Shown: piece after piece, positions 1 through 8,149 of the stretch
How positions within the stretch are numbered: position 1 is the first letter of the stretch
Layout of the letters: the number at the start of each line of letters is the position of its first letter
DNA from: Acidobacteriota bacterium
Lineage (GTDB): Bacteria > Acidobacteriota > Blastocatellia > Pyrinomonadales > Pyrinomonadaceae
Direction of reading: 5' to 3'
Length of the DNA stretch: 32,701 nucleotides
Assembly (NCBI GenBank): GCA_020200095.1
Contig: JAIVJJ010000242.1
Coordinates: 1 to 32,701, forward strand
Made by a program: the position numbers and the translations under genes
The notes under the pieces: model-generated
Told to the model about the DNA's origin: nothing
The model's database searches: none
Seen by the model: only the letters and a program-made list of their open reading frames with translations

Positions 1-2
1 TC

Positions 3-668
3 GTAATTCCGCTTGGCTTGAAAGATGCTTTCAATTCACTTTCGCCGCAAGGCGATGCGATTGCCGCACCGTTTGTGCTTGACCCGGAACTTCCAAAAGC
101 TATTCGGCTTGCCCTCAATGTTTTCAATGGCATTAACATCAATATACCGCCTGCTCCGCGTAACGATTTGGTAGCGATTTTTGCAACCGGTATTCCGGCT
201 GGTACGCCCGGCGCTCCGGCAGGCTTCACAACATTTCTTTCGGACGGTACACCGCACGATCTTCTGCGTCTGAACGTGGCAATTCCGCCGAGCGCAACTC
301 CAAGTCGCTTAGGACTTTTGGGCGGCGACATCGCTGGCTTCCCGAACGGTCGTCGTCCTTTTGATGATGTGGTGGACATTGAACTCCGCGCCTTCTTAGG
401 AGGAACGCCGTTTACACCGGCATTCAATGTTGCGCCGAATAACGCCGTAGGTGATGGTGTCGCGGCAAACTTTGAAGGTTTCCTTTCGCGTTTCCCATAC
501 CTGCAATCGCCGAATCCGGGCAACACGCCGCGTCCGGTGGATTTCCCGGCAACGCAAAACTTCCCGACGGCAACCTCTGCACCTGAAACGGTCGGAAGTA
601 TATTGCCAATTGTAGATCAAAACGGTAAATTAGTGCGGACGCCAAATACGTCAAAAGCAGCTAAGTAA
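3..668 (+). CDS. DUF4331-family protein, C-terminal part (5' end outside window)
   Basis: Frame is open to the window start (VIPLGLKDAFNSLSPQGDAIAAPFVLDPELPKAI...), with DUF4331-like motifs DDVVDIELRAFLGG and the C-terminal FPYLQSPNPG. TAA at 666-668. Confidence 0.8.
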   Translation, partial: VIPLGLKDAFNSLSPQGDAIAAPFVLDPELPKAIRLALNVFNGININIPPAPRNDLVAIFATGIPAGTPGAPAGFTTFLSDGTPHDLLRLNVAIPPSATPSRLGLLGGDIAGFPNGRRPFDDVVDIELRAFLGGTPFTPAFNVAPNNAVGDGVAANFEGFLSRFPYLQSPNPGNTPRPVDFPATQNFPTATSAPETVGSILPIVDQNGKLVRTPNTSKAAK

Positions 669-742
669 CCGATTTTTTTGGAGCGGAGAGAATAGTTTTC
701 TTCGCTCCAAAACTTTTTTAAAAGTTCTCTTAAAGCAAGAAA

Positions 743-2035
743 ATGAAATTGCAAAAAATTATATTTTTTAGCATCGGTCTGACAGTTATTGCTTTGACTA
801 ATTTTGCGTGTGTCGAGCAAAACCCTTCGCTGGCGAGCGTTTCGCCAGATGCTACTGCGGAAAATACAATTAATGCAGATGCTGAAGTCTCCGCCGCCCA
901 AAAGGAAATCGAAAAAATGCCGAACGCGGCAAAAGGCTACAACAAACTTGCTGTCGTCTATATCCGCAAAGCGCGGGAAACCGGCGATTTTAGTTTGAAC
1001 TCAAAAGCTGAAACTGCTGTTAATCGAGCGCTTGAAATTGAACCCAAAAACTTGGACGCGCAAAGAATCAAAGCGTCTCTGCTATTAACTTTCCATCGCT
1101 TTGAAGAAGCATTAAATTTTGGCAAGCAGTTACAACAAGCCTATCCGCAAGATGCTATTGTTTACGGCGTCTTGACTGATGCGAATATCGAACTCGGAAA
1201 TTATAAGGAGGCAATTGATGCTGCTCAACAGATGGTTAATTTGCGTCCGAACATGGAATCTTACGCTCGCGTCTCGCACGTTCGCTCGCTTCACGGCGAT
1301 GCGGAAGGCGCGATTGAAGCGATGACTCTTGCGGCTCGCTCTGCCAATCCAAGCGATAGAGAAGCGCAAGCGTGGTGCTTAACGACTTTAGGCGATGAAT
1401 ATTTCAAAATCGGAAAATATAACGAAGCCGAACAGGAATATGAAAAGGCTTTGAAAATACTTCCTGATTATCATTATGCCTTAGCCGGAAAGGGAAATGC
1501 CCGCGCCGCTAAGAGCGATTATGAAGGCGCTATAAACTTTTACACGCAAGCACAGAAAAAAGTTCCGCTAACCGAAACGGTTATTGCGCTTGGCGACGTT
1601 TATACAAAAATCGGCAAGCCGGAAGAAGCGCAAAAACAATATGAATTGGCGGAGTTTATTGAACAAAAACTCGGCGACTCCAGCGACCGGCGTCGTCTGG
1701 CGCTTTTGTGGGCAGACCGCGACGTAAAACTTGACTCGGCTCTGGAAATTGCCGGGCGTGAACACGAAAAGCGAAAAGATATTTACACCGCCGATATTTA
1801 CGCTTGGACTCTTTATAAAAAAGGACAGTTTCAGGAAGCAAAAGCAGCGATTAATGAAGCGATGCGCCTGAAAACAAAGGACGCACGCATTTTTTATCAC
1901 GCCGGAATGATTGAAAAAGCCTTAGGCAACAAAAAAGAAGCCACGCGCTTTTTGCAGATGGCTTTGCGAACAAATCCGTCATTTGACATTCTGCAAGCAG
2001 AGAAAGCAAAAATCGCGTTGCAGGAATTGCGCTGA
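743..2035 (+). CDS. TPR-repeat lipoprotein
   Basis: 430 aa; N-terminal hydrophobic stretch ending in a lipobox-like Cys (LTVIALTNFAC), followed by many TPR-like helices (YNEAEQEYEKALKILPDYHYALAGKGNA). Confidence 0.8.
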   Translation: MKLQKIIFFSIGLTVIALTNFACVEQNPSLASVSPDATAENTINADAEVSAAQKEIEKMPNAAKGYNKLAVVYIRKARETGDFSLNSKAETAVNRALEIEPKNLDAQRIKASLLLTFHRFEEALNFGKQLQQAYPQDAIVYGVLTDANIELGNYKEAIDAAQQMVNLRPNMESYARVSHVRSLHGDAEGAIEAMTLAARSANPSDREAQAWCLTTLGDEYFKIGKYNEAEQEYEKALKILPDYHYALAGKGNARAAKSDYEGAINFYTQAQKKVPLTETVIALGDVYTKIGKPEEAQKQYELAEFIEQKLGDSSDRRRLALLWADRDVKLDSALEIAGREHEKRKDIYTADIYAWTLYKKGQFQEAKAAINEAMRLKTKDARIFYHAGMIEKALGNKKEATRFLQMALRTNPSFDILQAEKAKIALQELR

Positions 2036-2064
2036 CACCGAGATGCAGGCGGAAAGTCTTTTCA

Positions 2065-3621
2065 ATGAAAAAAAAACTCTACATTTTAATTTCGCTTTTA
2101 TTTTTTTTATTCGTCGATTCGGCATCGTCGCATCCTTTAGGAAATTTCAGTGTTAATCAATACTCGCGGATCGAAGTTGAGAAAGCGCAAGTTAAACTTC
2201 GCGCCGTTTTGGATATGGCGGAAATTCCCACCTTTCAGGAATCGCAAACAATTGACTCGGACAAAGACGGTTCGCTTTCGCAAAATGAACTCAACGCTTT
2301 CGTCGAAAAAATCACACCAAATTATATCGCAAATTTACAGCTTTCTATTGATGGACAGCCGGTAGAACTTCGAGAAAGCACAAAAGACATCAGCTTGCCG
2401 ATGGGGTCGGGCAATTTACCGACATTAAAAATCAAGTGGGATTTAATCGGCAATTTACCGATTGAAAACTCAAATATCGTCCATCAAATAAAATTTGAAA
2501 ATAAAAATTATGTCGAGCGCGTCGGCTGGAACGAAATCGTCGTCGGACGCGTCAGCGGTATTAATATCTTTAACAGCACAGCATTCGGCACCGGAATTAC
2601 AAATGAATTAGAGGCTTACCCGGACGAAAATCTAAACGCGCCTTTAACAGAAAGAAGGGCGGAATTTTCCTTTACTTCAAGCGCAATTCCAAACAATGCC
2701 AAACCTCTGCAAAACCGCGACGGACACACTAGCGCGCCGGTTGAAAAAGATAAATTCGCCGAATTGATAAACGTGCCGGAAATCACATTTCCGATTGCGA
2801 TTGCCGGTTTGTTTTTGGCTTTCGGTTTCGGCGCGATGCACGCGATGTCGCCTGGACACGGAAAAACCGTCGTCGGAGCTTATCTAGTCGGCTCGCGCGG
2901 AACGTTCAAGCACGCCGTATTTCTCGGTTTAACCGTTACGATTACGCATACGCTCAGTGTTTTTGCGTTGGGGATTGTGGCGCTTTTCGCTTCAAATTAC
3001 ATTTTACCTGAACGCTTAATGCCGTTTCTCAGTTTTGTTTCGGGATTGCTTGTTTTCTTTATCGGCTTAACGCTTTTCAAAGACCGTTTGTTTTCAGCTT
3101 TAGGCTGGAAAACGAGCAGCCATCATCATCACCATCACGACCATGCGGACGGACACACGCATCATCACGACGAACACGGTCACGATCATTCGCACGGCGA
3201 GCATTCACACAATCACGAACTTCATTCACACGATGAACATCCGCATCAACACGCGCACGACGGCTTGACGCATACGCATGGTGGCTCGACACACACGCAT
3301 CTGCCGCCGGAAAATATAAGTTGGCGTAACTTGCTGGCGCTCGGTGTTTCAGGCGGATTGCTTCCGTGTCCGTCGGCTTTGGTATTGATGCTGTCGGCTA
3401 TTTCGTTAAATCGCATCGGTTACGGAATCATTTTAACGCTTGTTTTTAGTATCGGTTTGGCGGCGACATTAACAGCTGTCGGGCTAGTGTTTCTTTACGT
3501 CGGCAAATTTTTCGATAGTCCTGGACTGAGTAACAATCGTATAATAAAAGCCTTGCCTGTTTTCAGCGCGTTTGTCATTGCTTGCGTCGGCGCGGTTATC
3601 TGTTATAACTCTTTAATGTAG
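2065..3621 (+). CDS. RcnA/NicO-type nickel/cobalt transporter with N-terminal extracytoplasmic domain, EF-hand-like loop and His-rich loop
   Basis: Signal peptide, DSDKDGSLSQNEL loop, HAMSPGHGKTVVGAYLVGSRGT motif, His-rich segment at 3118-3300, then GGLLPCPSALVLM transmembrane motif. Confidence 0.85.
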   Translation: MKKKLYILISLLFFLFVDSASSHPLGNFSVNQYSRIEVEKAQVKLRAVLDMAEIPTFQESQTIDSDKDGSLSQNELNAFVEKITPNYIANLQLSIDGQPVELRESTKDISLPMGSGNLPTLKIKWDLIGNLPIENSNIVHQIKFENKNYVERVGWNEIVVGRVSGINIFNSTAFGTGITNELEAYPDENLNAPLTERRAEFSFTSSAIPNNAKPLQNRDGHTSAPVEKDKFAELINVPEITFPIAIAGLFLAFGFGAMHAMSPGHGKTVVGAYLVGSRGTFKHAVFLGLTVTITHTLSVFALGIVALFASNYILPERLMPFLSFVSGLLVFFIGLTLFKDRLFSALGWKTSSHHHHHHDHADGHTHHHDEHGHDHSHGEHSHNHELHSHDEHPHQHAHDGLTHTHGGSTHTHLPPENISWRNLLALGVSGGLLPCPSALVLMLSAISLNRIGYGIILTLVFSIGLAATLTAVGLVFLYVGKFFDSPGLSNNRIIKALPVFSAFVIACVGAVICYNSLM

Positions 3622-3643
3622 GTTTTATTTTTAATCAGGGTAT

Positions 3644-4387
3644 GTGATGTCAGAAGTTTTATTATTAATGTTTTCAACCTCGACGGCGACAGTTTTGTCT
3701 CTGGGATTTTTCCTCGGACTTAAACACGCCACCGAAGCCGACCATCTGGCGGCAGTTTCAACAATTGTAACTGAACGCCGAAGCCTTTTTAGCTCGGCTC
3801 TCGTCGGCGGTTTGTGGGGTTTGGGACATACGATTTCGCTTTTCGTCGCGGGAATTTTTGTTCTGCTTCTGAATTTTCAAATCAGCGAAAGAACCGAGCG
3901 AATGCTTGAATTCGGCGTCGGTGTGATGCTTGTTTTTCTTGGATTGAATGTCTTACGAAAAATTATTCAAGGCGGAACGCTTCATTTTCATTCTCACGAA
4001 CACGGCGGACACAAGCACATTCACCCACATCTTCACGAGCACGGACAAGAAGACGAACCGCACTCGCATCACGGATTTTCATTTAGTCCGCGCTCTTTGA
4101 TCATCGGAATGGTTCACGGTTTGGCTGGAAGCGCGGCTTTGATGCTGCTCGTAATCCCGACTATTAATTCAACCGCGATGGGCTTGCTTTACATCGTAAT
4201 TTTCGGTGTCGGCTCAATCGGCGGAATGATGCTGATGAGTTTTCTGGTTAGCCTTCCATTTCAAATTACCGCGCTGCGCTTTAATCGTTTCAATCTTCTG
4301 CTGCAATGCATCGCCGGACTGTTCAGTGTCGCTCTCGGACTTCTTATCATTTACGAAAAAGGCATTACCGAAGGTTTATTGGGTTAA
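3644..4387 (+). CDS. NiCoT/UreH-like nickel/cobalt transporter
   Basis: HATEADH matches the HX4DH signature of nickel/cobalt permeases; multiple TM helices and a short His-rich loop (HFHSHEHGGHKHIHPHLHEHG). Confidence 0.8.
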   Translation: MMSEVLLLMFSTSTATVLSLGFFLGLKHATEADHLAAVSTIVTERRSLFSSALVGGLWGLGHTISLFVAGIFVLLLNFQISERTERMLEFGVGVMLVFLGLNVLRKIIQGGTLHFHSHEHGGHKHIHPHLHEHGQEDEPHSHHGFSFSPRSLIIGMVHGLAGSAALMLLVIPTINSTAMGLLYIVIFGVGSIGGMMLMSFLVSLPFQITALRFNRFNLLLQCIAGLFSVALGLLIIYEKGITEGLLG

Positions 4388-4403
4388 TACGGTTTTATTA
4401 AGT

Positions 4404-5129
4404 TTAAGCCGCAATTTTGTGAATGAATGGCATTTCATCCCAAGTTTTACCTTCGAGGAGCCGTCCTGTTTTCTTTTTATTAACTCCGCCCCACTGTTTG
4501 AAGAAAAAAGGAACATTAAAACTTTGGCATTGCCCACGAATGTCTAAAACCCATTCTTCTTTTATCGGTCTTGCACCATAACCACTTTCCCCACCGACAA
4601 TCACCCAATCAATTTCCGTTAGGTCAAGATTTTTTAATGAGCCGAGCAGTGGTTCTAAAGATAAGAATTTTACCTTCGCATTGGTATGTCGTAAATCATC
4701 AATTCGATGAACGTATTTTTGGTTTTCAACCGAAACGCCCATCCAAATATTCGGCGACCATTCAAGTTGAGAACTTAACTCTGCTAGTCTATCGGCACGT
4801 TTAGTTAAAACCTGAAACCGATGCCAATAAGCGCGTTTCATAACATCGAAGACTTGCTGAATATAATCAAGCGGAATATCTTTATGAAAAAGGTCGCTCA
4901 TCGAATTAACAAAAATTGTTTGCGGTTTTTTCCAGCCGAGCGGAAGATCAAGCATTTGTGGCTGCGTTGTTAGTTTAAAGCCATTTTTATAATTAGATTG
5001 TCCCATTGCCTTGAGCCTTTTAGACAATCTTTCCGCATAGCAATTCTTGCAACCGGGACTAATTTTGTTGCAGCCGGTAACCGGATTCCAAGTGCTTTCC
5101 GTCCATTCAATTGGTGAACCTGACGCCAC
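4404..5129 (-). CDS. Phage Gp37/Gp68 family (DUF5131) three-Cys-motif protein
   Basis: [31 protein letters not shown] (C-x6-C-x2-C), [55 protein letters not shown] start overlaps the upstream TAG stop by one nt (TAGTG). Confidence 0.9.
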   Translation of the reverse strand: MASGSPIEWTESTWNPVTGCNKISPGCKNCYAERLSKRLKAMGQSNYKNGFKLTTQPQMLDLPLGWKKPQTIFVNSMSDLFHKDIPLDYIQQVFDVMKRAYWHRFQVLTKRADRLAELSSQLEWSPNIWMGVSVENQKYVHRIDDLRHTNAKVKFLSLEPLLGSLKNLDLTEIDWVIVGGESGYGARPIKEEWVLDIRGQCQSFNVPFFFKQWGGVNKKKTGRLLEGKTWDEMPFIHKIAA

Positions 5130-5971
5130 TATCGTAACTCCTTGTCTTTATATTTTCTGAGTATATAACTGCCAATTTTGTTTGCCGTTTCATTTTGTGA
5201 AGCAAAAAACAAATAATAAAGTGTTGCTCCTGTCGAATTTCTCATAGGGATAGGTTCAGGAACAAATTGAAAGCCTGCTACTTTTTGACGTCGTTCTCGA
5301 AACCTCTCTGCAATTGCCTGATTAGATTCCTTTTCTTTAATTTCTTCTCCGAACAAGCTTCCTTGTGGCGAATTTGAATAAGATACCTTTTTCCAAGATT
5401 CATCACCCCAGAATGATGTCATTCTGTCAATATATTCTTGCTCGACAGCATTAGGATTTCTTAAAAGAGCAGTTCTATTCATATCCATAGTTGGAAAATT
5501 CAGAAAAACATCTAAACTTTTCATTTCTCCTGCCTTTTTAAGAACTTCCCACTTTAAATGTAAACCAAAAGGGTCAAGCAAACACAATCCACGACGGTAA
5601 TCTTCATATCTAACATTTGGAAAAACCTTTTCTAACAGAATTTTATTACAATCACCTTGATAGACAAAAACATTTGAGTAATCCTTTGTTAGCTCGGCTA
5701 AGAAACGAGCCTTCTTTCCATCAAGGTCAATCAAGTGTAGTTCTTTAAAGGGCGGTTCGACATAGAGCGCATTTAGCGGACTTCCGGCAACAATTTCTTT
5801 GCTTGTTTTGGAAATGTGTATTCCTGCGCCTGCAAAAGCGTCAATATATATATGTTTTAAGTAACTTTGTTTTGAGAGAATAATTGAATATTTTTTTGCA
5901 TACTCTCTGATAATTTCTAACTTTATTTCCGACCAATATCCTATTTCACTAATTCGCGGGAGTTTTTCCAT
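5129..5971 (-). CDS. tcmP: Three-Cys-motif partner protein TcmP
   Basis: [75 protein letters not shown] at 5971 is preferred over the TTG at 6046 in the ORF track, because conserved sequence starts at [15 protein letters not shown]. Confidence 0.85.
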   Translation of the reverse strand: MEKLPRISEIGYWSEIKLEIIREYAKKYSIILSKQSYLKHIYIDAFAGAGIHISKTSKEIVAGSPLNALYVEPPFKELHLIDLDGKKARFLAELTKDYSNVFVYQGDCNKILLEKVFPNVRYEDYRRGLCLLDPFGLHLKWEVLKKAGEMKSLDVFLNFPTMDMNRTALLRNPNAVEQEYIDRMTSFWGDESWKKVSYSNSPQGSLFGEEIKEKESNQAIAERFRERRQKVAGFQFVPEPIPMRNSTGATLYYLFFASQNETANKIGSYILRKYKDKELR

Positions 5972-6103
5972 TTTTAATTTCCGGATGTGAGTTGATTTTA
6001 TTATTGAATACGGGTTGCATTTTACTATTTTTTCAAAAGTATTCAATAACTTTTTAATCGTGCTTTAATAGCCGAAAAGATAAAAGGAATTTAGAATGTT
6101 GGA

Positions 6104-8086
6104 ATGATTAGCTTCGGCATAGAAAATTGCACCAATTTTGATAAATCTTCTTCGAGCGAATGGCTCGAAACAAACGGCATCGGCGGATTTGCTTCATCAA
6201 CCGTTTCGGGTGCGAACACGCGCCGTTATCACGGGCTTTTAACTGCCGCGACGAATCCACCGCTCGGTCGCGTAACAATGCTTTCAAAGTTTGAAGAAAC
6301 GCTTTTTGTTGACGGAAAATCCCTCGACCTTTCGACAAATCAATACCCGAACGCAATTTATCCGAACGGCTACAAATACCTGAAAAACTTTCGGCTCGCG
6401 CCTTTTCCCATTTGGACTTTTGAAGTTGAAGGCGTCGAGATTGAAAAGAAAGTTTTTATGGTTTACGGACAAAATACGACAGTTTGTCAGTGGTCAATCA
6501 AAAATCAATCGCAAATCGCAAATCGCAAATTGCAAATCGAACTAAAACCGCTTTTGTCTTTTGTTGATTATCACAGTTTGCAGCACGAAAATTCCGATAT
6601 AAATCCGACTTTTGAAGTTTCAAATAATCTTGTTTCGATTCATCCTTTTTTGGAGATGCCTGCGCTTTATTTTGCTCACGATGCCTTTGCGGTTGAAAAA
6701 ACCGGAGTTTGGTATCGCAATTTTGAATACTCGATTGAGCGCGAGCGCGGTTTCGACTTTCGTGAAGATTTGTTTCAGCCGTTCGCTTTGAAGTTTGATT
6801 TATCGGAAAGAGCAATTGTTGTTGTTTCAACGGAATCGCAAAAAGTTTTTGACGCGCAAAATTTTGAAAATGAAGAAATCGAACGGCGAGAAGCATTGAT
6901 AAAAACCGCCGATGCAAAAGATGATTTTACCAAACAACTCACTCTCGCTGCCGACCATTTCATTGTCTCGCGTGGTGCGGGAAAAACAATAATCGCCGGT
7001 TATCATTGGTTTTCCGATTGGGGACGCGACACGATGATTGCCTTAAACGGTTTGACTCTGGCGACAAATCGAGCCGAAATCGCTAAAGAAATTTTGCTGG
7101 AATTTTCCAAACACATTTCCGAAGGAATGTTGCCGAACCGCTTTCCCGACGCGGGTGAAACTCCCGAATATAATACGGTGGACGCAACGCTCTGGTATTT
7201 TGAAGCCGTTCGCTCTTATACCGAAAAAACGAATGATTATGCTTTTGTTCGCAAAAATCTTTACGAAAAACTTATCGAAATTATTCTCTGGCATCTGAAA
7301 GGCACGCGTTACCAAATTCACGTTGACACCGACGGACTTCTTTTCGCAGGTGAAAAAGGCGTCCAATTAACTTGGATGGACGCCAAAATCGGTGATTACG
7401 TAGTTACGCCGCGCACAGGAAAAGCCGTTGAGATTCAAGCGCTCTGGTATAACTCTTTATGCATAATGGCAGATTTTGCCAAAAGATTTGGCGATGAAAA
7501 AGACCAAAAAAGATATTTGGAAATGGCAGATGCAGCGAAGAAAAGTTTCAATCAAATTTTTTGGAACGAAGCCGAAGAATGTTTATTTGACGCGATTAAC
7601 GGCGAGGAAAAAGACGCTTCGGTCAGACCGAATCAAATTTTCGCCATAAGTTTGTCGAACACAATGTTAAGCATTGAAAGAGCGCGAAAAGTTGTCAAAA
7701 AAATTGAAGCTGAGTTATTAACGCCTTTCGGTTTGCGCTCGCTTTCGTCGAAAGATAAAAATTATCGTCCCGTTTGTTCCGGCTCGCCTTTTGAACGCGA
7801 TTCCGCATATCATCAAGGCACTATCTGGGCGTGGCTGATTGGCGCTTTCGTTGACGCATATCGAAAAGTTAATACAAACGGACAAAAAACCGAAAATCGA
7901 ATAAATGAAATTTTAGAAGGTTTCAAAAATCATTTAACGGGCGCGGGCGTCGGACAAATCTCGGAAATTTTCGACGGCGCCGCGCCGCACAATCCGCGCG
8001 GCTGTATTGCGCAGGCGTGGAGCGTGGCGGAAGTTTTGCGCGTTTCAAGAGCAGAAGCCCGCGCCGTAAGCAAGGAGAAAATATAA
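6104..8086 (+). CDS. Glycogen debranching enzyme (amylo-alpha-1,6-glucosidase family)
   Basis: WLETNGIGGFASSTVSGANTRRYHGLL, AGYHWFSDWGRDTMIALNGLTL, PFGLRSLSSKDKNYRPVC, GQISEIFDGAAPHNPRGCIAQAWSVAEVLR. Confidence 0.9.
   Translation: MISFGIENCTNFDKSSSSEWLETNGIGGFASSTVSGANTRRYHGLLTAATNPPLGRVTMLSKFEETLFVDGKSLDLSTNQYPNAIYPNGYKYLKNFRLAPFPIWTFEVEGVEIEKKVFMVYGQNTTVCQWSIKNQSQIANRKLQIELKPLLSFVDYHSLQHENSDINPTFEVSNNLVSIHPFLEMPALYFAHDAFAVEKTGVWYRNFEYSIERERGFDFREDLFQPFALKFDLSERAIVVVSTESQKVFDAQNFENEEIERREALIKTADAKDDFTKQLTLAADHFIVSRGAGKTIIAGYHWFSDWGRDTMIALNGLTLATNRAEIAKEILLEFSKHISEGMLPNRFPDAGETPEYNTVDATLWYFEAVRSYTEKTNDYAFVRKNLYEKLIEIILWHLKGTRYQIHVDTDGLLFAGEKGVQLTWMDAKIGDYVVTPRTGKAVEIQALWYNSLCIMADFAKRFGDEKDQKRYLEMADAAKKSFNQIFWNEAEECLFDAINGEEKDASVRPNQIFAISLSNTMLSIERARKVVKKIEAELLTPFGLRSLSSKDKNYRPVCSGSPFERDSAYHQGTIWAWLIGAFVDAYRKVNTNGQKTENRINEILEGFKNHLTGAGVGQISEIFDGAAPHNPRGCIAQAWSVAEVLRVSRAEARAVSKEKI
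6511..6538. repeat. Heptanucleotide tandem repeat (GCAAATC)x4, third copy GCAAATT, inside the debranching-enzyme CDS
   Basis: Read directly: GCAAATC GCAAATC GCAAATT GCAAATC. Confidence 0.9.
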
Positions 8087-8087
8087 G

Positions 8088-8133
8088 TTCTAGTTGCTGA
8101 GTTTGACCTTAACTTAGAACTCAGCACTTAGAA
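8088..8133. terminator. Inverted repeat between convergent genes, putative bidirectional terminator/repeat element
   Basis: TTCTAGTTGCTGAGTT (8088-8103) pairs with AACTCAGCACTTAGAA (8118-8133), 14/16 matches, 14-nt loop. Confidence 0.6.
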
Positions 8134-8149
8134 TTCTTCTCCGTCTTCA

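Noticed and set aside
3077-3292. Minus-strand ORF rich in Arg/Asp/Val across the His-rich loop
   Set aside because: Artefact of reading the CAC/CAT repeats on the opposite strand.
3118-3300. CAT/CAC-rich tract considered as a CRISPR or DNA tandem array
   Set aside because: Irregular spacing and fully explained by a His-rich protein loop; no repeat-spacer structure.
6498-6917. 139-aa minus-strand ORF inside the debranching enzyme
   Set aside because: Antisense shadow ORF; its C-terminal RFAICDLRFAIDF is the GCAAATC repeat read in reverse.
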